NCBI GenBank assembly: GCA_964036195.1
Contig: OZ038456.1
Coordinates: 16,678,001 to 16,742,000 of the forward strand
Source of the DNA: Sphaerolaimus hirsutus
Taxonomy: Eukaryota > Nematoda > Chromadorea > Monhysterida > Sphaerolaimidae
DNA length: 64,000 bases
Direction: 5' to 3'
Both the position numbers and the translations under genes were made by a program. Below are positions 42,009 to 54,495 of this stretch, piece after piece (the first letter of the stretch is position 1; each line of letters begins with the position of its first letter). Under the pieces are notes generated by a model. The model searched no databases. It was not told the origin of the DNA and saw only the letters and a list, made by a program, of their open reading frames with translations.

Positions 42009-42699
42009 GTCATAGCTAGGCAAAGATTCATTATTGTGAAGCCAATGTAGCAGGTTATGAACTTGGCTATGGCTTATGACTTTGCGCTGCTGATAAACTG
42101 CAATAAAATCTTATTCGGTTTGCATAAATGAAAGGGCAATGCACACTACTTGGAGTAGGTAGTTAATTTAACTTAAATCAACTACTACACTATTCAACAG
42201 AAATTCTGGCAACTGCCCTACACACGCTAGTTGAAAATGCCACTAAATGTCAACTGGTCCCGATCCCAATTCAAAGTTTGCACCTCCGAGGGAGAAATAG
42301 GGCGCCTCTGAGTTTGCGTTTCTGAGGCGCCCAGGGATACAAAGGGAAGGAAGACCCCCGCAATGAATACGTCATGGGACGGAATGTCAAGTGGCCTAAG
42401 TTTTTTTTACCTGCCACTTTGACAATACAAAAACATCTTGACCTTTTTTATTTGAGCGCCTTTCAACTGGAAATGGCCTGACATTTAAAGGGAATTTCAG
42501 AATAACGCTACACGGTTGCGATCACGCGATCAGGTGTTGCTATCTATTATTTTTAGCACGGCACGCATTTTTAGCACATTCATAGCCTGTAATTAGTGTA
42601 AATGGCAACCTCAACATTTTCACTGCACTTCGCAATTTCCGATTGACAACCGACAACAAAAAACAGAACCGATCAAAATACCACGAAAAGCACACGAAC

Positions 42700-45600
42700 C
42701 TGCTAAATCCAGCCGCTGTGCCGTGCGCATTGGTGCCTTGGCCGAGCATGCCCGACCCGGAGTTGGTGCCCATGACGGCCATCGAACTGTGAGGCAGGTG
42801 TATAGGTAATTATAGTGGACACGATGCGCACTGGCTGGCTAAGTTCAGTTTGCTGCAGAGTTGTGGAATTACTGAACTTTTTTCAAAAGTATATGTAAAT
42901 GTAAGTATTTATTTTTTACTCACCAAAAAGTATAGAAAATGTAAAATACTTTCTTTTTACTCGTACTCATGCGTAAATGTGAGTAAAATACTTTTTTTCC
43001 CAGGAAAATGTAAAAGCGAGTACTTCCCCTAGAAAACGTAATATCTACTACTTTTTACAGTGAGTTTTACACTATAGAGTGAGTTTTACACTGGAAGACA
43101 TGATAGATGTCGTTTTTAGTGATTATTTAGTATTTTTTTAGAAAAATTATATGATTTCTTCAAAAAAATTTATTTTAGCAACAGAAAATTAGGATTTTAG
43201 CAACAAAAATACATTTTCTCCGTACGCGTGTACTTTTAAAATGTACGCGTAAAAGTGAGTACATTACTTTTTTTAAAGTATATGTAAATGTATTTACCGC
43301 GTATTCGCGTACGCTTATTTTTCGAGTAAATGTACGTACATTTTAACAACTGTGGTTTGCTGATGCAAACTATAGTTTGTGCTTGGTGTAAAGGTTGAGT
43401 TACAGTATAATAACAAATAAAAGGTGAAGCTACAAATAAAACGTCACCGCAAAAATTTTTATTTGTATTAATAATATAGGTATGCGTTGGACATCACACT
43501 TAGTATGAAAACCTACCATAGCCCACCTGAATAATGAACCAAAAATTATACAGTTTTTTCATCATAATACTTCGTTTTTACTATGGAATAATTAATTACG
43601 AAATTTATCACAAGATTTTTTTCATTAAATTATTGTAGGTTTTCATACTAGGTGTGCTGTCCGTCGAGTATACCTATATTTATGCTGTAACTCCACCATA
43701 TCACTACCGTACGAGCTTTCCATTCGATAGATACAAGTAAACCGAGGGAAGAAAAAAAAGAACTAAAATACCGTATTTCCTCGAATCACACCCTCGCAAT
43801 CCCCCCCCCCCCCCCCCGAAATACCCCCGGGTATGAGTGAGCATATGAAAAATTCCCCCCCCCCCCATCCCTCGAAATACCCCTACACGAAATGAGTGTA
43901 AAGAGATGTAATTGCCAAAAACTTCAGCCTGTGCTCTGTTCAATGCAGAAAACACGTTAAAAACTGTGGCTCAGTGCGGAGTTAAAAAAATTCCGGCGAA
44001 ATACTAAACCCCCCTAAAAATTTGCACTCTGACAAGATACCCCCCTGGGGTTATTTCGTTGAAATACGGTAAATATGCTAAGTAACAAAAATAGGTATTT
44101 TACAAAAGCTAATTTAGGTGCGAAAATGATGAGTATGATTCGGTTTCGTTGACTACCTACCTATGTAAATTAAATACATTTGGTTAATATCAATATTAAA
44201 TACCTAGTCAACACTCGACATTATTATTGTACCACTTTATGCGAATGGTGCTTTAGCGTCCTCATAGCAATAGCAGGTGTACTTACGTTATTTTAAGGTA
44301 AACAATTTGTCTGTTTCACATTTAGTGGGTCAGTCTCTGTGTTAGGCTATTGCCGGCTTGAGCACACATTCCTACAGGAATGTGGCCACACAAGCTAGTT
44401 TTCAATGTTCCTTTTTGAAAACTCTTAAATCAGCATTGAACGCATTGGGTTTTCTAGAATTAGTCATTTTTACTCTCCATCAACTGTAGATGATGGGCAC
44501 CTCATTCTAGAAAACTCAAATGCATTCAATGCAGATTTACAAGTTTTCAAAATTTTGGTTGAAAACTAGCTTGTGTGGCCGCAATGATGCATGCTTTTGA
44601 ATTTCCCAATATTTGAAACTTTTTATATGATAATTTACCGTGTACATGCCATGTACTGTTGAAAATTACACGTGTACACAAAAGGATTCCCGAAACTTCA
44701 AATGGCAATTTTTGTCGCTTAAGTCGCTCTTCTTAAGCCGGAATTACAGCTCAGCGGCGTTTGACATGAAATGATGACGTCGTCAAATTGATTACATCAA
44801 AATAGACAAAGGTACAGCATTGAAATTTCAGAATTAGATAGTTCTAGTAATTGTGTGTAATGTCCCAAAAAAATTTTACCAAATAATCATTATTTAAGTA
44901 GTTGTTAATTTAACGTCAAAATTGTTTGGTGACGTAAAATGTTTGACGTGAAATGTTGACATAGAGTGTGTAAATTTTGACGTAAAATTAATAACTTATA
45001 AAAAATAGACAACTTTCTAACTTTCTAACTTTCTAACTTTCTTATAACTTTCTTAATTTTTTTAGGACATTACACACAATTACTAGAACTATCAAATTCT
45101 GAAATTCCAACGCTGTACCTATGACTATTTTGATGTAATCAATTTTACGACGTCATCATTTCACGTCAAACGCTGCTGAGCTGTAATTCCGGCTTTACAT
45201 GTAAAAAGTAGCTTTTAGATTTTTCATGAAAAAACTACCCACTTTTACATATTCTATGAAGAAAAGTACCTGCTTTTACATTTTTCTTTCAAAAATATTT
45301 TACTCACATGTACCCATGAGTATGGAAAAAAACGTATTTTACATTTTCTGTACTCAGGGGTGAGTAAAAAGTATTTTACATATACATTGGAAAAATAATT
45401 TGAAAATGTTCAGTAATTTTCACAACTCTAATGCAATGCTAATATTCGTTCACATGCGCCACATTGCTAGACTTAAAATCCAAATTCTGGATGAGAAAAC
45501 TCACAGAAATATTTCATGGGATTGTTGTATTTCTATCAAGTGCAGCACAATCAATAAAGCACAATCAATAAAGCTAGCCTATTGACTTTGTAAAACATAT

Positions 45601-47156
45601 GTCCCACTAAATATGGGACGGTCGGAGGCAAAGTACCTGTATCCTTGAAAACGCGTCAAACCAAATATGAGTGTTGTGCGTGCGTTCTGATTAATTTATT
45701 TATAAAGACACATTAGAAAATCATAAGGACGCCTAGCAACAACCTAACTGTAATTTTGACTAGGTTTTTACCTTTATTCTATTGCAAGCAGCAGTCTGAC
45801 GTGAAATGTCAAGTTGTTCCCTGACACTGTGACGTGAAATGATGATGACGTGGAATGATAAAAATTGAATTTTTCAATTCGCTCTAGTTGTGGCTGATAA
45901 CACTCAGTATTGGACACGATTAAGGTATTGATTCATATATTATCCTTAGAAAATTGTAGACCCGTAGCATGATCCACACTCGTGTAATTAATTTCACGAC
46001 AACATTTCACGTCATCATTTCACGTCGAATCGACGCTGAGCTCTAATTCCCGCTTTAAATACTCACTCCTCCAGTATATTTAGTGATCTACGTAGGAAAA
46101 CTAATAATTCACGCGATCGTAAATAGATCTGCGATGAGTCAACCTAATGCCCATTTTTTTGCTTAATTTATCGATGTCCTCATTTGAATAAAATAAAATG
46201 CGAATAAAAAAACTTGCGTTGAGTAGAAACCGGACACCTAAATTAAATATAATAAAAAAGCCCAAAAACAGACCTAGGTCCGCCGCAGTCGACGGTGATG
46301 TGCAGGTGCACCTGGCCCAGCTGGGTGGCGAGCGCGTTCAACGCTGCGATCGTTAGAAATTGAGTACATTTGTAAACCTTTTGTACATTTTGTGAACCTT
46401 TTTTACCTAGCGCTAGTGATGTAAACGCGCCAGCGTCGTGGCGTTATGTTTTTCTGACGCTTTTCCATCACTAGCTAGCAAGCACTGCTATCTGAATTCG
46501 TGTTGTGGCTTCGCATTTTTCAAGGTTTCAAAAATGCTTACAAACTAACGAATACGAAACACACACACACTACGCGTTGGTTGAGTAACTCCGCACCATG
46601 GAAAAGCGCCAAGGCGTTGGCGCCTGAAGCTAGCGCCAAAGCAAGAAGCCAAGCCATGGCGCTTTTGGCGCTAGGCGTTATTTTTGCCTGGCGCCAGGAA
46701 TAAAACGCCTGGCGCTGGCGCTTGGCACCAAAGTCCTGGCGCTTTTTCCATCACTACTCCGCACGCGAACTGGGCATATCTAACTTCTCCCCGTGCATAA
46801 CCCCTGACCAAGGATTCTTATAAAAGACAACATCTAGTGATGGAAAAACGCCAGAATAAATAGCGCAATGGCGCAATTCAGAAAAATGGCGCCATGGAGC
46901 CATGGCGCTCTCATCCATTGGCGGAAAAAAGGGCGCCAGGGCCACAACACCGTTCCATTACCACACACACGTTCAAAAAAAATACCCCATCCAAAACTCA
47001 CCATGCGTAGTTTGCGTGCCGTGAGTTTGTTTGCGCGCGCCATTTACAGAAGAGCCCTGTGTTCCAATTGGAACTGGGACCGATCGCGATTGCGACGGTG
47101 ATCGCCATGGTTGCGACGATGTATGAGTAGGTGATTGTGGTAAGCTCATTGCTTGC
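42700..47156 (-). CDS. Unrecognised serine/threonine-rich protein, three exons
   Basis: On the minus strand: exons 47002-47156, 46274-46343 and 42700-42786, joined with matching phases (1, then 2; the last exon ends in phase 2). Acceptors and donors are normal: CTTCCAG and GTGAGT; GATCGCAG and GTCTGT; CCTCACAG and GTTCGT. The first exon gives a basic Ser/Thr/Gln-rich stretch (SPTHTSSQPWRSP), the second a compact segment (GQVHLHITVDCGGP) and the third a Gly/Thr/Met-rich stretch. Codon-level GC is higher than in the flanks. The start, stop and family are unknown. It could continue into the exons at 37092-38750. Confidence 0.5.
42856..43354. mobile_element. hAT-type MITE, GTAAAATAC-word family
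   Basis: CAGAGTTGTGG at the left and TTTTAACAACTGTG at the right are flanked by an exact 8-bp duplication GTTTGCTG (42848-42855 and 43355-43362). The words GTAAAATAC, GAGTAAA and GTACGCGT fill both halves. Confidence 0.85.
43469..43675. mobile_element. Palindromic MITE (GTATGAAAACCTAC ends)
   Basis: ACACTTAGTATGAAAACCTA and TAGGTTTTCATACTAGGTGT are inverted around about 130 bp; the outer bases TAGGTATGCG and CGAGTATACCTA are also inverted. Confidence 0.7.
43770..44071. mobile_element. C-run MITE (CCTCGAAATACCCCCC words)
   Basis: ACCGTATTTCCTCGAATCAC at the left and GTTGAAATACGGT at the right, with CGAAATACCCCC and long C runs. A further inverted-repeat element (GGCCACACAAGCTAGTTTTCA) lies at about 44375-44585. 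Confidence 0.7.
44734..45198. mobile_element. Foldback element with TGACGT words
   Basis: Inverted arms start GCCGGAATTACAGCTCAGCG and contain ACGTGAAATGATGACGTCG and CAAAATAGACAAAGGTACAG; the middle repeats TTTGACGT and GACGTAAAAT. A short tandem repeat AACTTTCT (about four copies) lies at 45010-45050. Related copies are at 52352-52781 and, decayed, 45780-46055 and 49925-50348. Confidence 0.75.
46597..46756. mobile_element. hAT-type MITE, GGCGCC-word family
   Basis: The ends (C)ATGGAAAAGCGCC and GGCGCTTTTTCCATCACTA are flanked by an exact 8-bp duplication CTCCGCAC (46589-46596 and 46757-46764). The interior is almost entirely GGCGCT/AGCGCC/CCAGGCG words. Further fragments of the family are at 46412-46477 and 46836-46935. 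Confidence 0.85.
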
Positions 47157-47170
47157 CTGGAAGTTGTAGG

Positions 47171-47674
47171 CAGAGTTGTTAAAAGTACCGAACTTTTTCC
47201 AAAGTATACGTAAACGTAAAGTATTTATGTTTTACTCACCTCCTAAGTACAGAAAACGTAAAGTAATTTTTTTATACTTTTACTCATGAGTAAACGTGAG
47301 TAAACGTACTTTTTCCCCTCACAAAACGTTAACGTGAGTACTTTTGAAAAATGTCTGCAGAATTTTTGCTCAAAATCACTCATTTTTGTAACTTTTTGCC
47401 TAGTTTATACAATTTTTGACCATATATCTGGTTTTATACCCATTTTCGACTAGTTTCTCATATTTTTAGCATATTTTCTCCCTTTTTCCCTTCTATGCCT
47501 TTACAAATGTATGTAAAAGATGATCCGAAATACGTTTTCTGTACTCGAGTACTTTCAAAAAGTATACGTAAAAGCGAGTACCGGAACTTTTTTGGGAGGA
47601 AACGTAAACGTATTTACTCTGTACTCGAGTATACGTATTTATCGAGTAAATATAAATACGTTTTAACAACTATG
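47171..47674. mobile_element. hAT-type MITE, GTAAACG/AGTAC-word family (best copy)
   Basis: CAGAGTTGTTAAAAGTACCG and TTTTAACAACTATG ends are flanked by an exact 8-bp duplication GTTGTAGG (47163-47170 and 47675-47682). Subterminal arrays of GTAAACGT, GAGTAC and GTATACGT words surround a plain core of about 130 bp. Confidence 0.9.
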
Positions 47675-47794
47675 GTTGTAGGTTGATTGAATAACAACGG
47701 AAGCGCATATTTCCATTTCTTCAAAGTTTGAAAACGATCATTTTTTAAAATGTCGTTTTGGGAAAAGCCGAAAAAGACAAAACAGCTAGCCAAA

Positions 47795-47960
47795 ACAGGG
47801 TGTTTGCCCCAGTCTGGCTCCAACTCGACTTGACTCAAAACCAAAAGTTGGCGCCAAAAGACTCAAAAAGACTCGACCGAAAATTTATGGGCGGGACTCG
47901 AGACTCGAGGTTTTTGCCTGACTAGACTCGAATTTTTGGTCAATTTCAAGTCGGGATTCG
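47795..47960. repeat. GACTCGAG-word repeat
   Basis: ACTCGACTTGACTC, GACTCGAGACTCGAGG and TAGACTCGAA words cluster here, like the subterminal part of a further element whose ends I could not place. 47961-49078 holds no recognisable gene. Confidence 0.45.
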
Positions 47961-49078
47961 GGGGAACCTTGTTGAATCCTGTCGAAATATATCAATTTCT
48001 ACCATCATAATTTCGAAATGAGTTTTCAAAAAAAATTACGCGCAAGCACACATTTCCACATCACACACACAAGATTCTGTGGGATATAAATATCATTGAA
48101 TGGGTCTGCTTATGTATTGAATTATATTCTAGATTAATTGAACTGAATTTCGCATTTTCCATTTAGCCTAGGTATCTTAAAGGTTTAGGACAAAAGCGAA
48201 CACATGCTTACAAATAATATTAACTAGTCGTATCAGATTTGTATCATAAGGATTTGCATCATAAAGTATTTCTTTTTCTAAATCGTTTTGCTTAAGACCT
48301 CGGCGAACATTCATTTGTGCTTAGTGAAAAGCCGCAACAACTTAAATTGCGTTGACATTTATACAGCTCCAGACTTGCTAGCAGTAAAAAACTTTCTTTT
48401 GAATTTCGTTAAGTATTTTGAGTTCACTCACTGTCCAAAACGTAAAGTAAAAAATCTTTCACCTTGGAATATATAAATAGGTATGAGTGATTTTACTCAG
48501 AAGTACCTACGTAAAAATAAACGCACTTTTAAAATTTTACTATTTTACTTTCGCAAAAAAAGAAATATATTTTGAAAAAGAAAAAGGCGGAGTCGCGTAC
48601 AAGCTTTTCTCCCAGAAACATTTTTTTGAAGAATTTTGATTTTATTAACAATGACGTCATGATGGAGTATTTCCTTGAGAAAAATGCATAGCAGCCTCTG
48701 TGGAGTATAGTTACTCAGATACAGAAGATGGTGCCTAAATTTCGTACCTATTTATATGCAGAAACATTGCCTCGCTTAATGACTGCGATTAATGTAAATG
48801 TACCGTCGATTACATTGTCATTACATTGTCATTACATCAATAGAACATTTTTTGAGATGTTTAGCTCTTTTCTAATATAAATACAATGAAAATATTATAA
48901 AATATGCATTTTCTATTTGTAAACATATCTTTGAAAGGTAATATATTTTCCAAAACCGGAAGTATTTTGGCTTTGTCGCCGACCTTTGACAACATATAAG
49001 TACTTGTACATAGCGACCGACAATTGAATATAGTGCATGCGCTACAGTGCATGCGCTACGTTGTCACCTCAAGAAAAC

Positions 49079-49242
49079 CCATATTCCCCCCCCCCCAGAA
49101 AACCCCCTCCCTCGAAATACCCCCCAAAATGGACACTATGAACTTGTAAACACCCCACTCGAAACACCCCTCTCGTTTAACACCCCTCAAAATTCTCACT
49201 CTGAAAAATAACCCCCTTGGGGGTTATTTGAGGAAATACGGT
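49079..49242. mobile_element. C-run MITE (short copy)
   Basis: CCCCCTCCCTCGAAATACCC words and the right end GAGGAAATACGGTA. 49243-49920 shows no gene. Confidence 0.6.
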
Positions 49243-50500
49243 ACCTACCTTTTAAACTTAGATAGAAATACGCACGTGTCATTGCAGACACAAGTAAACG
49301 CATTGACATGGTAAAGCAAGGAAAAGAAAAGCATGAGCAAGAGGTAATTATTTACAATGTAGGTAAATATTATATCAGACATTTTAAGGTGGTATTTACA
49401 GTATAACCAACAATTCAAGGTGAAACGCACAATAAATAGTAACCGAAAAGTGTAATATTTTTCAAGTTTTTAAGTTTTTTTTTCAAAGTTCATTTTTCAA
49501 AACTCTTTTGTGTGAGATGTTATTGTCCAATTTGAATGAAAAACGTAAATACTATGGAAAATGGGCTGACGTAAACTCAATTTTCCGTTGGTGATTGTAG
49601 GCAAATAGGCATCACTTCCAGAGAATTGAAAATAACTTAAAATGAATGTTTATCGAAATCTATTTTTTGGAGTTATCGACTGTTAGAAGTAAAAGCTTCA
49701 TTTGTAAATATTATACGGTTTAGTTTATAATCTAAACCCATTTAACAGGTTAGCAGAACAAATAGCAATGTCGGTAAATTCGACAGCGCTTGAAGCTAAT
49801 ATGTTAGGTGAAAAAATATTCACATAATTAATTCTACAATATTAAAGATCCGTCATGAATATCCGTCATTTTACGGAAGCACTCAATTCCTTTTGACGTC
49901 ATCAAACCTCAATTCACCGTGATGCTGCAATTACAGCTCGGGCGTAAAATTGACCAAGCGTAAAATTGATTTTTGAGCGTAAAATTAATTACAGGTGAAT
50001 GGATAAACATATGGCGTTGTAATTTCAGTCAAACAGAGCGCACATGCAGATGTTGCCTGTGTCCAAAGCTCATCGGTTTATTTTAATTGTACTAGAAGTT
50101 ATGAAGATTGACGCAAATTTTTTTAATTTTACGCCCTAATTTTACGCAACTTACAGCGCATAATTGAAAAAATTGTGCTTAAATTCATAACTCCCAGTAA
50201 GATTAAAATAAACTCATGAGATTTGGACACAAGAAACGCCTGCATCTAAGCTTTCTTTGACTGAAAAAACAATGTCGTATCTTTATCTATTCATCTGTAA
50301 TTAATTTTACGCCCGGTCAATTTTACGCCCGAGCTGTAATCGCAGCATGAATGAAAATAATAAAAGCATATAGGATTTTTGTGACGATCAGAACTCATAA
50401 TTTATCCTGTAAGGCACTAATGGGTCGAAAAACGGAAATAAAAAAGGTGCAAACTCAAAAGCTTTTGAGCTAAAACGTCTCATTGTCATTAGCTTTCGAG

Positions 50501-51431
50501 CAGAGTTGTTCAAAGTACCGAAGTCTTTTCAAAGTATACATAAGTGTAAAGTATTTATGTTTACCCACCCACATAAAGTACAGAAAACATAAAGTAAGAT
50601 TGTTTTACTTTTACAGATGAGTAAACGTGAGTAAAATACATTTTTCCGTAGAAAATGTAAAAGAGAGTATTTTTGGGAAATTTTGCCCCAATTTTCATAT
50701 TTTTTCGCCCGGTTTAACCTTCAAATTCACCTATCGTATTTCCTCGAATTACCCCCCTCGAAATAACCCCCCTCGAAATACCCCCTCAAAATGGGCACTA
50801 TGGATTAATAAACCCCCCTCGAAATACCCCCCCCCCCCAATTGAGTGTAAATAGAACGTCAATGACTCAATCTGCGGTTCATTACCCATGCAATGCATAA
50901 CACACGTTAAAAACAATGATTGTGTTACGTTAGAACATGGTTTATACCATCTACATACTTATATAAAGCTGTAGACTCTTATATATTGTGGTTTTTGTCG
51001 CATTTTTCTACGTCTGCGTACATTAGTAGTACCGGGAGTTCAAAAAATTTCTGGCGAAATAAAACCCCCCCTCGAGTTACCCCCCCCCCCCCCCTCGAAA
51101 TACCCCCCCCTCAAAATTCTCACTCTGAAAAAAATAAACCCCCTGGGGGTATTTCGAGGAAATACAGTATAGGTATTCAGTTTTTGGCCATAAAGGCATG
51201 ATCATACATATATATCCATTTTTGGCATTTTCACCCATTTCTTCCTTCTATGACTGGAAAAAAAACAATATAAAAGCCTGCCAGAAATACGTTTTCTGTA
51301 CTAAAGTAATTGCAAAAAGTGTACGTACAAGTGAGTACAGAAACTTTTTAATGGGAAAACGTAAATTTATTTACTCTGTACTCAAGTATACGTATTTATC
51401 GAGTAAAAGCAAACACGTTTTAACAACTATC
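50501..51431. mobile_element. hAT-type MITE with a C-run MITE nested inside
   Basis: CAGAGTTGTTCAAAG and TTTTAACAACTATC ends, flanked by CTTTCGAG (50493-50500) and CTTTTGAG (51432-51439), 7 of 8 identical. A CCTCGAAATACCCCCC element occupies about 50734-51172, between CGTATTTCCTCGAATTACC and GAGGAAATACAGTA. Confidence 0.8.
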
Positions 51432-51877
51432 CTTTTGAGTAGACACGCAGCCATGGTAACAAGTGTTCCCTCAATACCTATGCTCTGTGTTTATGTATTT
51501 TAGCCCATAGTTGAATACAATCGTTGGTTACATTCAGTTCAGGACCAAATTACAAACATTGTTAGTGACAACAGGTGTTTCATGAGATTTGTAGGGTGGT
51601 AACAAAATTCTTAGTCTCATGTTAAGCCATTATTGGTCACATAACATTTGAATCAATCGACAGAGGTAGAGAAGGGCGCAATATACCGTATTTCCTCGAA
51701 ATACCCCCCACCCCCGAAATACCCCCAGGTCTTTTCGAGCAGAGGAAAACTTAATCCCCCCCGCCTCGAAGCCCCCCCCCATCTCGAATGAGGTACATCA
51801 GGTATACAATGTACATGATGTATTTATTGGGGCCACATCTCATTGCAGCTATAAATACATAGAGTAGTTTGTATAGG

Positions 51878-52128
51878 TATACTCGGCGTACGTGATACTA
51901 TGCCCTCGCACTGATTTATGTCTCGTGTTGGAAGCGTGCCAATGATTATTAAATCATGCGATTTCCGTAAAAATATGAAAAAAATTCATCGATGTGAATA
52001 TGTTAATGAATAACATTAATACAACAATCAATTTTGTCATCTTTTTATGAAACTCGGACGCGTTAGCCATCGTTGGCACACTTCCAGCGGGAACCACGTG
52101 TGCAGGGTGTAAAGTAACCGGAGTATAG
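51878..52128. mobile_element. TATACTC-end MITE (GGAAGCGTGCCAAT family)
   Basis: GTATACTCGGCGTACGTGAT and AACCGGAGTATA form the ends; GTTGGAAGCGTGCCAATGAT and CGTTGGCACACTTCCAGCGG are inverted inside. A C-run MITE fragment lies just upstream at 51685-51800. Confidence 0.75.
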
Positions 52129-52194
52129 TAATCTACATTTATATGTGGCCCTGCGCACACTTTCACACGTATTTCGAATACTCATAAATGAGTT

Positions 52195-53260
52195 TTGAAC
52201 ATGTTTTAGTTTTCCACAATGAGTCATTTTTAAACTCCGTCAACTGTAGTTGTGAAAATGTACATACATTTACTCGGAAAATACGCGTACGTTAGTACGC
52301 GGTAAATACATTTACATATACTTTTGAAAAAAGTAATGTACATACTCACTTTAAAGCCAGAATTACAGCTCAGCGGCGTTTGACGTGAAATGATGATGTC
52401 GTAAAATTGATTACATCAGAATAGACATGGGTACAGCGTTGAAATTTCAGAATTTGATAGTTCTAGTAATTGTGTGTAATGTCCTAAAAAAATTAAGAAA
52501 ATAATTATTATTTAATAAGTTTTAATTTTACGTCAAAATTTACACATTCTACGTCAACATTTCACGTCAAACATTTTACGTCACCAAAAAATTTTGACGT
52601 TAAATTAATAACTGTTTAAATAATGATTATTTGATAAATTTTTTTGGGACATTACACACAATTACTAGAACTATCTAATTCTGAAATTTCAACGCTGTAC
52701 CTTTGTCTATTTTGATGTAATCAATTTTATGACGTCATCATTTCACGTCAAACGTCGCTGAGCTGTAATTCCAGCTTTACGCGTACATTTTAAAAGTACA
52801 CGCGTACAGCGAAAATGTATTTTTTTGCTAAAATCACAATCTTCTGTTGCTAAAATAAGAAATTTTTTTAAATAAGAAAAAATCATTTTTTTTCTGAAAA
52901 ACAAACAAATTATCTCTAAAAAACGACATCGGTTCGATGTCTTCTAGCGTAAAACGCACTCTCACATGTAAAAAGTAGTAGCTTTTACGTTTTCCAGGGG
53001 AAAAGTACTCGTTTTTACATTTTCCTGGAGAAAAAAAGTAATTTACTCACATTTACGAATGAGTACGAGTAAAAAAAAAGTATTTTACATTCTCTATACT
53101 TTTTGGTGAGTAAAAAATAAATACTTACTTTTACATATACTTTTACGAAAAGTTCAGTAATTCTAACAACTCTGTTGACGGCCACCTCATTGTAGAAAAC
53201 TCAAGTGCGTTCTAAGCTCATTTGTGAGTTTTCGAAATTTCGTGTGAAAACTAGTGTGCG
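52195..53260. mobile_element. Nested stack: palindromic MITE holding a word-MITE holding a TGACGT foldback
   Basis: Outer: GAGTTTTGAACATGTTTTAG and CTAGTGTGCGCAGG-side sequence related to 44375-44585. Middle: GTAAATAC/AGTAC-word sequence at 52262-52345 and 52785-53172. Inner: 52352-52781 with CAGAATTACAGCTCAGCGGC ends. The nesting gives the order of insertion. Confidence 0.6.
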
Positions 53261-53324
53261 CAGGCACATTATGTCCTGTTTGGTGACGTTTATTACCAGT
53301 TTTGGGTATGCAAAAGTTCATTCC

Positions 53325-53572
53325 ATATACTCGGCGTACATGATACTCTGCCCTCGCACTTATTTATGTCTCACGTTGGAAGCGTGCCAATTGTGAGAAA
53401 GCATGCGATTATTGTAAAAAAGATTAACTAAATCATTGTTGAGAATAAGTTAGCGTATAGCGTTATAACAGAAATAACTTTTTTCAAGTTTTTATGAAGA
53501 TCGCATGCGTAAAACATTGTTGGCACGCTTCCAGCGGGAACCTGTGCAGGGTGTAAAGTGACTGGAGTATAC
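53325..53572. mobile_element. TATACTC-end MITE, second complete copy
   Basis: TATACTCGGCGTACATGATA and GACTGGAGTATA ends with the inverted GGAAGCGTGCCAAT / TTGGCACGCTTCCAGCG pair. Confidence 0.75.
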
Positions 53573-53752
53573 TACGATATTTATGAAAATATCTGGCGAA
53601 ATAATAACCCTCCCCCTCGAATAACCCCGAGTTTGACCGAAATTGTGCAAATTAGGTACAAGACTCCCTTGAAACGACCACACCGACAGATCCGACAGAT
53701 GAATATATTTTGTAAAAGCGTAACTTCACGGGAGTGTCCGGATCTGTGAAGT

Positions 53753-53922
53753 TTAAAGTCAAGTGTCAAACAAATGTCATGTAAAATGTCACTCAAAACA
53801 CAAAAATATCTTATTTATGAAATTTTGAAACTTTGCGTGATTATTGACAAAGTTGTATTCATGACATTTTACATATTTGACACTTGATTTTACACTTTAC
53901 AGGGCTCGGGACAGGCACCTGG
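53753..53922 (-). repeat. Introner-family MITE copy
   Basis: On the minus strand it starts CGCCAG|GTGCCTGTCCCGAGC and carries CTGTAAAGTGTAAAATC; the other end is GTGAAG near 53750. The donor-like CAG|GTGCC start is conserved, but I could not show a flanking exon. 53930-54495 shows no gene. Confidence 0.5.
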
Positions 53923-54495
53923 CGAGAGTTAGCGAATGTAGTAATCCTTTATAGGTACATATTTATGCCCTATGATGTTCATGTGTCATATACATGACCG
54001 CAAAAATTCTGATAATTTCTTCACCCACATTAGCTCAAGGAGTTTATTGATACAAATTCATCATGACTGGAAAGGAAATCATATGGAAAAGTAAGAGCCA
54101 CGGGAAAAATGGCAGTGACTAAAAATCGCAACAGACAAGGGAAGTAAATATATGCAAAACGTTTCCTACAGAAAAAAATATGAAAACATGGAAAGCGGGA
54201 AGGCAACTAAAAAGAAAATTCAACAAAAGTGGTCATCAATGGATGTAAATGCTTCGTTACTGTGAAAAGTGAATAAATAACCACAAATAAAAAAATAAAA
54301 AAGTATTCAAATATAAATATAAATTGCGTAGGGGATAATGCAAGGCATGACACATAAAATTATGTACTTAATAAGGAAAATTATTATATTAGAAATTATA
54401 ATTAAATATGGATTACACTTGAAAAACACGTAAAAACCTCTTTCTCACCCATCAAAATAACTTGTAGTATATCCCAAATTCAACACGACAAAACT

